From the NCBI RefSeq assembly GCF_025725725.1, contig NZ_CP107020.1, positions 310,001 through 374,000 on the forward strand: 64,000 bases of DNA, read 5' to 3'. This stretch comes from Brachybacterium huguangmaarense. Its GTDB lineage: Bacteria; Actinomycetota; Actinomycetes; Actinomycetales; Dermabacteraceae. The notes under the pieces were generated by a model, which made no database searches, was not told where the DNA came from, and saw only the letters and a program-made list of their open reading frames with translations. Positions within the stretch are counted from its first letter, which is position 1. The number at the start of each line of letters is the position of its first letter. Of this stretch, positions 24,130 through 32,991 are shown in pieces. The translations under genes were made by a program, and so were the position numbers.

Positions 24130-25014
24130 ATGGCGGATCCGGAGCGGCACGACGAGCCGTCGGACCCCGGCCTGCCCGACTTCGCGACCCCGCCGCCTCG
24201 CACGCCCGCCCAGGCGCCCGTGCCCGACGAGCGTTCGCGCTCGCGGTCCCGCGCCATGATCCTCACCGTGATCGGCGCGAGCGTCGCGATCATCGCGATC
24301 GTCGCCCTGGTCCTGTCCCAGACCCTCTTCCGCGACGCCTTCGGCGACGACACCGACTACGCCGAGCCCGCGACGGGCACCGCGAGCGGCCAGTCGGAGT
24401 ACGTCCCGGACCCCAACGACCCCGATCTCGCGCCGCCGCCGCCGATCTTCACGCAGGCGCCGACGTCGGACTGCACGGTGCTGCCGCAGCAGTCCACCTC
24501 CGCCCAGCCCGCCGGCAAGGTGCGCGGCGGGGGCCTGGAGTACACGCGCCCCTCGACGTGGACCTTCAACTGGGGCAGCGGGGACCTCGCCTACATGACC
24601 GACGCGGCCGGGTACGCGCGCAACGTCGAGGGCAGCTGGTACTCGGTCGTGAACGTGGGCCGCGTGACCTGGCCGCAGGCCGAGGGCGACTACCCCGGGG
24701 CCGAGCAGGCGGCCGTCACGATCTTCCAGTGCTACGTGACGTCGGCGGGCCTGATCGACTACTTCGGGGACACCCCCACCGTCACGGACTACCGCACCGA
24801 GGCCACCACGGTCGACGGCACGCCGGGGTGGATCGTGCAGGCCACCTACCACTTCGACGCCGGGCTCAAGACGACCGACGAGTCGCGCGTGACCTCGATC
24901 GTGGTCGACACCCCGGGCGGCCCGAGCGCCGTGGTCTCGGACGTCGCGGCCGACCACCCCGACCACATGCAGGAGCTCCAGGACATCCTGGACTCCCTGC
25001 AGGTCGTCGGCTGA
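24130..25014 (+). CDS. Membrane-anchored secreted-domain protein, unknown function
   Basis: A 294-aa protein with an acidic/Pro-rich cytoplasmic N-terminus, an Arg/Ser cluster (about 36-42), and one transmembrane helix (about 44-65, ILTVIGASVAIIAIVALVL). The extracytoplasmic domain has a disordered Pro/Thr linker (about 70-115) and then a globular region with two Cys (SDCTVLP and FQCYVTS) that could pair. Tryptophan and tyrosine are frequent (PSTWTFNWGSGDLAYM). It resembles the many actinobacterial single-pass proteins of unknown function. It is divergent from the thiamin operon. Confidence 0.8.
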   Translation: MADPERHDEPSDPGLPDFATPPPRTPAQAPVPDERSRSRSRAMILTVIGASVAIIAIVALVLSQTLFRDAFGDDTDYAEPATGTASGQSEYVPDPNDPDLAPPPPIFTQAPTSDCTVLPQQSTSAQPAGKVRGGGLEYTRPSTWTFNWGSGDLAYMTDAAGYARNVEGSWYSVVNVGRVTWPQAEGDYPGAEQAAVTIFQCYVTSAGLIDYFGDTPTVTDYRTEATTVDGTPGWIVQATYHFDAGLKTTDESRVTSIVVDTPGGPSAVVSDVAADHPDHMQELQDILDSLQVVG

Positions 25015-25026
25015 GCCCCGCAGCGC

Positions 25027-26514
25027 TCACACGATCGAGGAGGCCATCCGGCAGATGTCGTCGAGCGAGCGCGCGAGGAACGGCCGGCGTCGCCAGGTCT
25101 CGAGGTCGAGCCGGGTGCTGCGCTCGCGGTAGACGGCCTCGACGTCGCGCATCTGCTGCATGAAGTCGCTGCCGCCGATCATGAGCGAGGACTCCATGTC
25201 GAGCAGGAACGAGCGGATGTCCATGTTGGACGAGCCGATCACGGTCACGAAGTCGTCGATCGTGACGTGCTTGGCGTGCAGGATGTAGGGCTCCTCGTAG
25301 AGCTGGATGCGCACGCCCGCGACGAGGAGCTCCTCGTAGTACGAGCGCTGGGCGTGGCCCACGAGGAACTGGTCGGCGGTCGAGGAGACGATCAGCTCGA
25401 CGTCGACGCCGCGCCCGGCCGCGGTGATGAGCGCGTACAGCATCGACTCCGAGGGCACGAAGTACGGCGAGACCACGACGATCCGCTCGGCGGCGGAGTA
25501 GAAGAGCTGGTCGAACAGCAGCAGGTTGTTCTCGAGCACGAAGCCGGGACCCGAGGGCACGATCTGGCACTCGAGCTCGCCGGCCGTGTCGGGCTGCGGA
25601 TGGACGAGCTCGGCCTCGGCGAGGATCTCGTCGGACTCGAAGTACCAGTCGGTCGCGAACAGCAGGTTCATCTCCGAGACGATGGGCCCGGTGATGCGGG
25701 CCATCGTCTCCTGCCACCGGAGGCCGCGACGGATGTTGGAGCGCTTGTCGTAGTCGCGCGAGATGACGTTCTGGCTGCCCAGCCATCCCACCTTCCCGTC
25801 GATCACGAGGATCTTGCGGTGGTTGCGCAGATCCGGGCGCTGGAAGGCGCCGTCGGCGAACGGCTTGATGGGCATCGCCGGGTAGTGCTCGATGCCGTGC
25901 TGGTCGAGGAAGCGCTGCATCGCCTTGTAGGGGCGACGGTGGCCCGCCGAGCCCCAGTAGTCGTAGAGCAGGCGGACCGTCACTCCGCGGTCCGCGGCCT
26001 CGCCGATGGCGCGGAAGAAGTCGGCGGTGACCGCGTCGAGGCCCATCGTGTAGAAGACCGCGTTGACGCTGCGTTCGGCCGTGCGGATGTCCCGCGCCAT
26101 CTCCTCGATCGTCAGGTCGTAGTCGATGTGCAGGTCCACGGAGTTGTTGCCCGTGAGCGGGAAGGCGCCCAGGTTCCGGTTGAGGGCGACCGCGGACTGG
26201 AGCCAGCTGGGGCTGCCCTGATCGAGGTCGGAGTCGGGGATCTCCTCGGCACGCTCGTGCATGAGGCGGTTGACGAGCCGCTGCTTCTCACGGCGCTTGC
26301 GGGGCAGCTGCGCCTTGCCCAGCATGAGGTAGAGCGGGAAGCCGACGAGCGGGAAGACCATGATCGCGAGCAGCCAGGCGATCGCGGAGCCGGGGCGCCG
26401 ATTGCGGGGCACCACGAAGACCGCGAGGACGCGCAGGGCCACGTCGATGACGAGCAGGATCGAGCTGGCCAGCGTGACCCCGTGCGCAGAGATCCAGTGC
26501 CAGGCGGCGTCCAT
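25027..26514 (-). CDS. cls: Cardiolipin synthase (two HKD phospholipase-D motifs)
   Basis: A 495-aa membrane enzyme that condenses phosphatidylglycerol or CDP-diacylglycerol into cardiolipin. Two N-terminal helices (about 14-32 and 43-62) are followed by two phospholipase-D domains: NHRKILVIDGKVGWLGSQN (first HKD) and LHAKHVTIDDFVTVIGSSNMD (second HKD). Length and order match ClsA-type enzymes. The ATG at 26514 has a GAGAGAGACAGGG purine run upstream. The frame is open for another 47 codons but that part is not conserved-looking. It lies 71 nt downstream of the BI-1 family gene on the same strand. Confidence 0.94.
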   Translation of the reverse strand: MDAAWHWISAHGVTLASSILLVIDVALRVLAVFVVPRNRRPGSAIAWLLAIMVFPLVGFPLYLMLGKAQLPRKRREKQRLVNRLMHERAEEIPDSDLDQGSPSWLQSAVALNRNLGAFPLTGNNSVDLHIDYDLTIEEMARDIRTAERSVNAVFYTMGLDAVTADFFRAIGEAADRGVTVRLLYDYWGSAGHRRPYKAMQRFLDQHGIEHYPAMPIKPFADGAFQRPDLRNHRKILVIDGKVGWLGSQNVISRDYDKRSNIRRGLRWQETMARITGPIVSEMNLLFATDWYFESDEILAEAELVHPQPDTAGELECQIVPSGPGFVLENNLLLFDQLFYSAAERIVVVSPYFVPSESMLYALITAAGRGVDVELIVSSTADQFLVGHAQRSYYEELLVAGVRIQLYEEPYILHAKHVTIDDFVTVIGSSNMDIRSFLLDMESSLMIGGSDFMQQMRDVEAVYRERSTRLDLETWRRRPFLARSLDDICRMASSIV

Positions 26515-26584
26515 CCCTGTCTCTCTCGTGCGGGAACGGGCCCGGTGCCTCGCGGCGCTCGGACCCGTTCCGGTGGATCTGATG

Positions 26585-27541
26585 TCAGTTGTTGCGGAGG
26601 ATCGCGAGGATGCGCAGGATCTCCAGGTACATCCACACCAGGGTGACGGCCACACCGAAGGCGCAGCGCCAGGCCATGCGGCGCGGGACGCCGTTCTTCA
26701 CGCCGTGGGTGATGTCCTCGAAGTCCATCACGAGCGAGTACGACGCGAGGACCACGGCGATCGCGCCGATCGCGAGGCCCAGCAGCCCGTCGCGCAGGCT
26801 CGTGCCGGTCGCGATCATGACCCCGATGTTGACGACGCCGAACACGAGGTAGCCGATCATCGCGATCATGAAGATCTTGGTCAGGCGCGGCGAGGTGCGC
26901 AGCACCCCGGCGCGGAACAGGACGAGCACCGTGCCGGCGACCGCGAGGGTGCCGCCGACGGCCTGCAGGGCGACGCTCGGGCCCGAGTAGGAGTAGTCGA
27001 TGACGCCGGAGATGCCGCCGAGGAGCAGGCCCTCGAAGGCGGCGTAGGCGATCACGAGCGCGGGCGACGGGTTCTTCTTGAAGATGTTGACGAGGGCCAG
27101 GACCGTGCCGCCGAGGAGACCGATGAACATGGCGGTCGAGGCCAGGCCCACGCCCGCCACCTCGCCCTCGGAGCCGGCGACCGCGCCGAGCACGACCGGC
27201 AGCAGGGCGACCGCGAAGCCGACCACGATGATCGTGCCGAGCGTGGCCGTGATCGCGTTGAGGGCGTCGCGCATGGTCATGCGCCCGGTGTCGTAGCCGG
27301 TCGCGGCGGGACGGGCGTACAGCGCCTCGAGGTCGTCGCGGGAGGCGGGCGCCTGCTGCCCGTGGCCCGGCTGCGCCGGGTAGGGCTGTCCGTAGCCTCG
27401 CTGGGCGGGCGCCTGCTGGCCGTAGCCGGCCTGGCCGTAGCCGCCCTGCGACCGGTCGTCGACCTGGGAGCCGGAGAAGCCCGCATAGCCGCTGGATGTG
27501 AATGCTCGGTCTTTGCCGAACACGATGTTGTGGCGAGCCAA
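26585..27541 (-). CDS. Bax inhibitor-1/YccA family membrane protein
   Basis: A 318-aa protein. The first 90 residues are a Gly/Tyr/Gln/Pro-rich cytoplasmic tail with several GYGQ repeats. Seven membrane helices follow (about 97-118, 130-150, 158-180, 190-208, 215-235, 243-263 and 285-305). LSLASYSLVMDF-type and MYLEILRIL endings are characteristic of the YccA/BI-1 superfamily, some of which conduct calcium. The start is TTG at 27541, supported by a strong AAGGAGG Shine-Dalgarno about 5 nt upstream and by the absence of a nearby ATG/GTG. The role in this organism is unknown. Confidence 0.9.
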   Translation of the reverse strand: MARHNIVFGKDRAFTSSGYAGFSGSQVDDRSQGGYGQAGYGQQAPAQRGYGQPYPAQPGHGQQAPASRDDLEALYARPAATGYDTGRMTMRDALNAITATLGTIIVVGFAVALLPVVLGAVAGSEGEVAGVGLASTAMFIGLLGGTVLALVNIFKKNPSPALVIAYAAFEGLLLGGISGVIDYSYSGPSVALQAVGGTLAVAGTVLVLFRAGVLRTSPRLTKIFMIAMIGYLVFGVVNIGVMIATGTSLRDGLLGLAIGAIAVVLASYSLVMDFEDITHGVKNGVPRRMAWRCAFGVAVTLVWMYLEILRILAILRNN

Positions 27542-27661
27542 GGCTCCTCCTTAGGGGCCGGGACGTCAGGGAGCGCGTGCGGAGCGGCGGTCGTGCGACC
27601 GCGCCCCGGGCGTCTCCATCGTATCGGGAGGGCCTGATCCGTGCCTGGAGGGCGTGGGCGC

Positions 27662-28444
27662 TCAGACCGAGGCGACGACCTCGCGGAAGCGGCGCAGCCG
27701 CTCGTCGCTGCTCTCGAAGAAGTCGGCGGGGCCGCCGTCGAGCAGCACCTGCCCGTCCTCGAGGAACACGACCTTGTCGGCCACGCGGCGGGCGAAGGCG
27801 AGCGAGTGGGTGACGACCACGAGCGTGCGGTCCTCCTGGGCGAGGTCCGCGAGCACCTCGACCACCTCGGCGGCGAGCTCGGGGTCGAGCGCGGAGGTGG
27901 GCTCGTCGAACAGGAGCACGTCGGGCTCCATCGCGAGCGCCCGGGCGATCGCGACCCGCTGCTGCTGACCGCCCGAGAGGCGGTCCGGGTAGGCGTCGGC
28001 CTTGGCGGCGAGCCCGACCTTGGCCAGGAGCGTCCGTCCCAGCTCCTCCGCCTCGGCCCGCGGCAGGCCGCGCGTGCTGACCGGGGCGAGGGTCACGTTG
28101 CCGAGCGCCGTGAGGTGGGGGAACAGGTTGAACTGCTGGAAGACCATGGTCGAGCGGCCGCGCACGGCCCGCACGGTGCGCCCGGTCAGCCGTCCGCCGA
28201 GCGTCACGGCGCCGTCGCCGAAGTCGAGGGTGCCCGCATCGGGGCGTTCGAGCAGGTTGATCGAGCGCAGCAGCGTCGACTTGCCCGACCCGGACGGCCC
28301 GAGCAGCACGGTGGTCCTGCCGCGCGGGATCTCGAGGGACACGTCGTCGAGTGCCACGAGCGGCCCGAAGGTCTTGCGGATGCCGCGCAGCACGAGCGGC
28401 GGGCGCGCCCCGGCCGCGCCGGGGCTCTCAGGTCGTGCGGACAT
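27662..28444 (-). CDS. Polar amino-acid ABC transporter ATPase
   Basis: A 260-aa cytoplasmic ATPase of the GlnQ/HisP class. Walker A is GPSGSGKST, the Q-loop region is MVFQQFNLFPHLTALGNV, the signature is LSGGQQQRVAIARALA, Walker B is VLLFDEPTSALDPEL, and the H-loop is VVVTHS. The ATG at 28444 lies 17 nt inside the permease gene, so translation is coupled. It closes the operon of lyase, binding protein, permease and ATPase. Confidence 0.95.
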   Translation of the reverse strand: MSARPESPGAAGARPPLVLRGIRKTFGPLVALDDVSLEIPRGRTTVLLGPSGSGKSTLLRSINLLERPDAGTLDFGDGAVTLGGRLTGRTVRAVRGRSTMVFQQFNLFPHLTALGNVTLAPVSTRGLPRAEAEELGRTLLAKVGLAAKADAYPDRLSGGQQQRVAIARALAMEPDVLLFDEPTSALDPELAAEVVEVLADLAQEDRTLVVVTHSLAFARRVADKVVFLEDGQVLLDGGPADFFESSDERLRRFREVVASV

Positions 28445-29096
28445 GGCGGGACACCCTCTTCTCGAGCCAGCCCTGCAGGATGCTCAGCAGGGACACGATG
28501 ACCAGGTAGATCGCCGCGACCTCGACGTAGAGGATGAGCGGCTCGAAGGTCGAGGCGGCGATCTGCCGACCCACCTGGAACACGTCGACGATGGTGATGG
28601 CGAACACGAGCGACGTGCCCTTGACCAGGTCGATGAAGTCGTTGGTGAGCGGCGGCAGGGCGATCCGGAACCCCTGCGGCGCGACCACCCGGAAGAACGT
28701 CGCGCGGCGGGACAGGTTCAGGGTCTGGGCCGCCTCGAACTGACCGCGCGGGATCGACAGGATCGCGGCGCGGATCGCCTCGGAGGCGTAGGCGCCGGTG
28801 TTGAGCGCGAGCGTCACCACCGCGGCCGCGAAGGCCGGCAGCACGACGCCCACGTTGGGGAGGCCGAAGAACACGATGAACAGCTGCACCACGAGCGGGG
28901 TCCCGCGGAAGATCCACACGTACAGCCAGGCGATCCCGGCGAGCGGTCGCGGCCCGTACAGGCGCACGAGCGCGACCACCACCGCGAGCACGAGCGCGAT
29001 CGCGAAGGAGAGCAGCGACAGCGGGACGGTGACCGAGATGGTCGCCTCCAGCAGGCGCGGCAGCGAGCCCACCCAGAGCTCGAGGGCGCGGACCAT
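28428..29096 (-). CDS. Polar amino-acid ABC transporter permease
   Basis: A 222-aa membrane protein of the HisM/GlnP family. It has an N-terminal membrane segment (about 18-48), the typical YVWIFRGTPLVVQLFIVFFGLP stretch beginning near residue 59, and NTGAYASEAIRAAILSIPRG. The EAA loop GQFEAAQTLNLSRRATF contacts the ATPase. As the only permease gene it probably forms a homodimer. It starts 6 nt after the binding-protein stop. Confidence 0.94.
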   Translation of the reverse strand: MVRALELWVGSLPRLLEATISVTVPLSLLSFAIALVLAVVVALVRLYGPRPLAGIAWLYVWIFRGTPLVVQLFIVFFGLPNVGVVLPAFAAAVVTLALNTGAYASEAIRAAILSIPRGQFEAAQTLNLSRRATFFRVVAPQGFRIALPPLTNDFIDLVKGTSLVFAITIVDVFQVGRQIAASTFEPLILYVEVAAIYLVIVSLLSILQGWLEKRVSRHVRTT

Positions 29097-29102
29097 GCCC
29101 GA

Positions 29103-29960
29103 TCAGCCCTGCGGGGTCAGGTCGGTGCCCACCCACTGTTGGTAGATCGCCGAGAGGGAGCCGTCAGACTTCATGCCGTCGAGGATCTCGTCGATCTTGG
29201 CCTGCAGGTCCTCCTGGCCCTTGGGCATGATCACGCCGACGACGGAGTCGGTGGGCAGCTCCTCGTCGAGCAGGCGGATGTTCGCGTCGGGCTGCTCCTG
29301 GAGGTAGGTCGTGAAGGAGACGAGGTCGTTGCCGATCGCGTCGGCGCGTTCCTGGACCACCAGCTCGACGCCCTCGGCGAAGCCCTGCACGGGCAGGATC
29401 TGGGCGCCGAGGTCGGTCATCGCCTGCGCCCAGTTGCTCGTCGCGGTCTGGGCGGCGGTGCGGCCCTTGACGTCGGCGAGGGTCTGGATGTCGGAGTCCT
29501 TGGCCACGGCGACCCGCCCCGACACCTTCGCGTACGGCTCGGAGAACAGGTACTTCTTCTCGCGCTCCTCGGTGATGCCGACGTTGTTGATGACGATGTC
29601 GTACTTGCCGACGTCGAGCCCCGCGATGAGGGAGTCCCACTCGGTCTCGATGAACTGGGGCGTCGCGCCGAGCCCCGAGGCGATGGCGTCGGCGATGTCC
29701 TTCTCGAAGCCGACGAGCGTGCCGGAGTCGTCGTGGTACGCGTACGGCTTGTAGGTGCCCTCGATCCCGATCCGGACCGTGCCGGAGGAGGTGATGGACG
29801 CCAGCAGGTCGTCCGTGGCGGCCGTCCCGCCGTCGCTCGCGACGCTGCCGTCCTCCGAGCGGTTCTGGCTCGGGCCGCATGCGGCGAGCAGGGCGGCGAG
29901 GGCGGCGGTGGAGCCGAGCGCGAGGGCGCCGCGGCGGGTGGGTCGGATCGACGAGGTCAT
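29103..29960 (-). CDS. Amino-acid (possibly cystine/methionine) ABC transporter binding lipoprotein
   Basis: A 285-aa lipoprotein. A short basic N-terminus (RPTRRGALALG) precedes the lipobox LAALLAAC with Cys28. A Ser/Gly-rich linker precedes an SBP_bac_3 fold: GTVRIGIEGTYKPYAYHD, LVGFEKDIADAIASGLG, KYDIVINNVGITEEREKKYLFSEPY, and an EGVELVVQERADAIGNDLVSF hinge region. Its place behind a cystathionine gamma-synthase/lyase gene suggests a sulfur amino acid as ligand, an inference from neighbours only. Confidence 0.93.
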   Translation of the reverse strand: MTSSIRPTRRGALALGSTAALAALLAACGPSQNRSEDGSVASDGGTAATDDLLASITSSGTVRIGIEGTYKPYAYHDDSGTLVGFEKDIADAIASGLGATPQFIETEWDSLIAGLDVGKYDIVINNVGITEEREKKYLFSEPYAKVSGRVAVAKDSDIQTLADVKGRTAAQTATSNWAQAMTDLGAQILPVQGFAEGVELVVQERADAIGNDLVSFTTYLQEQPDANIRLLDEELPTDSVVGVIMPKGQEDLQAKIDEILDGMKSDGSLSAIYQQWVGTDLTPQG

Positions 29961-29990
29961 GGGGACTCCTGGTGGGATGGGCGGAACGGC

Positions 29991-31124
29991 TCAGCGGGCG
30001 GCCGCGAGGGCCTGGTCGAGATCGGCGACGAGGTCGGCGACGGCCTCGATGCCCACGGACAGGCGCAGCAGCTCGTCGCCGATGCCGGCGGCGGCGCGGT
30101 CCTCGGGGGTCATCGCCTCGTGCGTCATCGTCGCGGGGCGGCAGATGAGCGACTCGACGCCGCCCAGGCTCACCGCGTAGGCAGGGAAGCGCAGGGCGCG
30201 CAGGAACGCGACGCGGTCCAGTCCCTCGGCGAGCTCGAAGGAGATCACAGCTCCCGGTCCGCTCGCCTGGCTCGCGTGCAGCACGGCCTCGGCCTCGCTG
30301 AAGGAGCCGGGGGTGAGCACGCGGGCCACGTCCTCGTGGGCGGCGAGGTGGGCGGCGATCTCGACGGCGCTGGCCTGCTGGCGCTCGAGGCGCAGCGGAA
30401 GGGTCTTGATGTCCTGGATCAGCCGGTAGGAGTCGAACGGGGAGAGCACGCCGCCGAGCGCCTTCTGGGCGAGCGCGAACGTCTCGGCGAGCTCGTCGTC
30501 GTCGGTCGTGACGGTGCCGGCCAGGAGGTCGGAGTGGCCGGCGAGGTACTTCGTGGCCGACTGGACGACCACGTCGGCGCCGAGCGCGAGCGGACGCTGG
30601 AGGACCGGGGTCATGAAGGTGTTGTCCACGACCACGAGGGCGCCGTGGGAGTGCGCGAGGTCGACGATGCGCCGCAGGTCGGTGATCCGCAGGGTCGGGT
30701 TGGCCGGGGTCTCGACGAACACCATGCGCGTGTGCTCGGTGAAGTCCGCGTCGGTCAGGTCCCCCAGGTCGGTCACGAAGCGCCCCGTGACGCCGCGGCC
30801 CGGGAAGACCTTGTCGACGAAGCGGTAGGTGCCGCCGTAGACGCTCGCGGACAGGATCACCTCGTCGCCGCCGGCGAGCAGCGAGAACGCCGCGCCGGTG
30901 GCCGCCATGCCCGAGGCGAACGCGAAGCCGTGCCGCGCGCCCTCGAGCGCCGCGATCACGGTCTCGAGCTGGGCGCGCGTGGGGTTGGAGCCGCGCTGGT
31001 AGGCGTAGGCGCCGTCCTCGGTCGCGGGGTCGAGCTCGAACGTCGAGGCGAGGTGGATCGGGGGAACCACGGCACCGTGCTCGTGATCGCGCAGAGCTTG
31101 CACGGCGATGGTGTCGATGTGCAC
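29991..31124 (-). CDS. Cystathionine gamma-synthase/lyase family PLP enzyme
   Basis: A 377-aa cytoplasmic enzyme of the Cys/Met metabolism PLP family. It shows VVPPIHLASTFELDP, the YQRGSNPTRAQLE motif, FASGMAATGAAFSLL, the SVYGGTYRFVDKVF region, VVVDNTFMTP, and the PLP-binding Lys in SATKYLAGHSD. The C-terminus has SLGGVESLICRPATMTHEAM. It could be MetB, MetC/MccB or a homocysteine-forming relative; sequence alone does not separate them. It begins at GTG 31124 with AGGAGG 7 nt upstream and is first in an operon with an amino-acid importer, suggesting use of imported cystine or methionine. Confidence 0.92.
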   Translation of the reverse strand: MHIDTIAVQALRDHEHGAVVPPIHLASTFELDPATEDGAYAYQRGSNPTRAQLETVIAALEGARHGFAFASGMAATGAAFSLLAGGDEVILSASVYGGTYRFVDKVFPGRGVTGRFVTDLGDLTDADFTEHTRMVFVETPANPTLRITDLRRIVDLAHSHGALVVVDNTFMTPVLQRPLALGADVVVQSATKYLAGHSDLLAGTVTTDDDELAETFALAQKALGGVLSPFDSYRLIQDIKTLPLRLERQQASAVEIAAHLAAHEDVARVLTPGSFSEAEAVLHASQASGPGAVISFELAEGLDRVAFLRALRFPAYAVSLGGVESLICRPATMTHEAMTPEDRAAAGIGDELLRLSVGIEAVADLVADLDQALAAAR

Positions 31125-31521
31125 GGGGAGTCCTCCTGAGGGGGTGCGGGCGGGATGCGCGGGGCGCTCGCACGAGCCTAAGGCTCAGCTTGGGCTCCTC
31201 ATAAACACCGATGACGAAGTGTGACGGGGCCGGGGTGAGTCGGGGCGGCGCGGGCGCCCGCCAGCCACGCCGCCGCGCGCCGATGTCCGACGGCGGACCG
31301 CAGCGGTGACCGCACGGTCCGCAGCGGGGCTCCGGGGCGCGCGTCGCGCGGACGAGCGCGGGGTGCGGGTGCGGGTGCGGGTACGGCGGTGTCCGGCGGG
31401 AGTCCGGGCCGGTGGCGCCGATCACGACCGGGCCGGGGTGTGCACGGGTCTTCGCGAATGCCTCACGAGGCCTCCGCGGGCGCGCGGCGTGGCGCGCGCC
31501 CGCGTGCGTCAGGCTTGAGCC
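31125..31521. other. 397-bp intergenic region between divergent genes
   Basis: It holds a perfect 13-bp palindrome GAGCCTAAGGCTC (31174-31186) about 50 nt upstream of the PLP-enzyme start, a possible operator for that operon. A relatively AT-rich patch with TCATAAACACC lies near 31199. A short GCGGGT tandem run lies at about 31361-31382. I found no SAM-I riboswitch motif and no T-box. Confidence 0.5.
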
Positions 31522-32022
31522 ATGCCGTCGTCCGCCGTTCTCGAGCCCGTTCGTCCGCTCCACCACCTTCCCCGCCGCGATGCGACCGCGACCGGTGTGC
31601 TGCGCGCGCTGGGCACCGGGCCGATGCCCGTCGTCGCCGAGGCCTCCGTCGTCGCGAGCACACGCCTCGCGGCGGACGAGACCGCGCCGGCCTCGGCGGC
31701 GCCCGCTCCCGCCGAGAGCGTGCGCTCGCTGCGGCTGCGCGACCTGACCACGGGCGGTGCGGCCGCGGCGGGCTCGTGGACGCTCGCCGCGCATCTGGGC
31801 CTGCTCGGCACGGCGACCGGCACGTTCGTGGTCTCGGTCGTCTCCGCGATCCTCGTGGCGCTCGCGGCCGACTCCCTCACGGGTCTGCGCCGCATGCTGC
31901 TGAACACCGTGCGCCGGGCGCGCCAGGCCGGGGTGCACCGCACGCGCGGCCCGCGCTCGGCGGGCGGAGGAGGCGCGTCGCGCGACGCCCGCGAGGGCGC
32001 CGTCCCGCTCCTCCCCCGCTGA
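31522..32022 (+). CDS. Putative small membrane protein
   Basis: A 166-aa ORF from ATG. The first 70 residues are Ala/Pro/Val-rich without a recognised pattern. A hydrophobic stretch at about 78-115 (SWTLAAHLGLLGTATGTFVV, then SVVSAILVALAADSL) could form one or two membrane helices, followed by a basic tail (RRMLLNTVRRARQ and an Arg/Gly-rich end). No family recognised. It may be real because of the hydrophobic block and because it fills a gap between divergent genes. An overlapping antisense ORF (31509-32060) is less protein-like. Confidence 0.5.
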   Translation: MPSSAVLEPVRPLHHLPRRDATATGVLRALGTGPMPVVAEASVVASTRLAADETAPASAAPAPAESVRSLRLRDLTTGGAAAAGSWTLAAHLGLLGTATGTFVVSVVSAILVALAADSLTGLRRMLLNTVRRARQAGVHRTRGPRSAGGGGASRDAREGAVPLLPR

Positions 32023-32102
32023 CCGTCTCGGCCCGGTCTCCCCGCGGCCCTGGCCCGCACGGCGGCAGCTCCTGGCGGTCCCCGGAGGCTCAGGTCCTGG
32101 CG

Positions 32103-32855
32103 TCAGCGGTGGTCGAGCGCGACGAGGTCGCGCTCGGTGTAGCGGCGGTGCTCGATCTCCTCGCGGAGCACGACCCGGAGACAGCGACCCACCGTGTACT
32201 CCTGGTCGGGATACTCCGGGCTGGGCCGGCGCCCGCAGATCCGCCGGAACCCGTCGTCGTCGAGCTCCGCGATGACGCGTCCGACGACCGCCGCCCGCGC
32301 CTCGCGCGCCCGGAGCACCTCGTCCAGCGTGGGTCTGGCATCGAGCGTCAGGCCGAGCTCCGCCGCCTTCTCGGGCGGGTACCCCGAGTCGGGGTAGCCG
32401 AGCGGGTGATACGGCCGATCCTCCTCCAGCACGGCGCTGCCCACCCACGCGTCGCTGCAGAACAGCAGGTGGCGCTGGGTCTCGACGAAGGGCCACTCGT
32501 CGCCGACCCGCTGCTGCAGGAGCGCCTCGAGCAGCTGCCGGGCACGGCGCAGCGTGCCGGCCCACAGCTCGGCGACGTGGGGCCAGAGCCGCCGGCAGGC
32601 GTCGGGGGTCTCGGCCTCCCGCACGAGGACCCGCTCGAGATGCCGGCGGTCCAGCTCGCCCTCGACGTACGCGGTCACGTCCACGTCGTTGACCACGACG
32701 TGCCGCAGATCGCCGGAGACGGAGACGTCGTGCACGAGCGAGTCGACGATCTGCAGCCCCGTGACGTCGCAGTCACGGATCACCACGCCGTCGAGCCGGC
32801 ATTGGACGAAGTGCGCCCCGCGGAAGGCCACGGAGCGGCGGAGCTCCTCGGGCAT
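32103..32855 (-). CDS. DinB-like four-helix protein with N-terminal pentapeptide-like strands
   Basis: A 250-aa soluble protein. Residues about 8-70 follow an [VS]xFRGAxF / CRLDGVVIRDCDVTGL rhythm like a short pentapeptide-repeat beta-helix. From about 85 to 250 the helical part (YVEGELDRRHLERVLVRE, then LLEALLQQRVGDEWPFVETQRHLLFCSDAW and EYTVGRCLRVVLREEIEHRRYTERDL) matches the DinB/DUF664 superfamily. In that fold three spaced His residues usually bind a metal; His in QRHLLF and in EIEHRRY are visible candidates. The ATG at 32855 has AGGAGG 4 nt upstream. The frame is open upstream, but that part is not conserved-looking. Confidence 0.8.
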   Translation of the reverse strand: MPEELRRSVAFRGAHFVQCRLDGVVIRDCDVTGLQIVDSLVHDVSVSGDLRHVVVNDVDVTAYVEGELDRRHLERVLVREAETPDACRRLWPHVAELWAGTLRRARQLLEALLQQRVGDEWPFVETQRHLLFCSDAWVGSAVLEEDRPYHPLGYPDSGYPPEKAAELGLTLDARPTLDEVLRAREARAAVVGRVIAELDDDGFRRICGRRPSPEYPDQEYTVGRCLRVVLREEIEHRRYTERDLVALDHR

Positions 32856-32991
32856 GGTGCCTCCTGGTCCGGTCGACGGCCGCCGCGAGGCACGGCTCGG
32901 CCCGCGGTCCCGGTGCAGTCCGCCGCCAGCAGTCCGGCGTCGGGCGGCGCCCGTCCGGTACCCGGACGCTAGCACCGACGCCGCGCGCGGC

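Noticed and set aside
31125..31300. SAM-I riboswitch upstream of the cystathionine-family gene
   Set aside because: No conserved S-box core blocks were found; only a 13-bp palindrome is visible.
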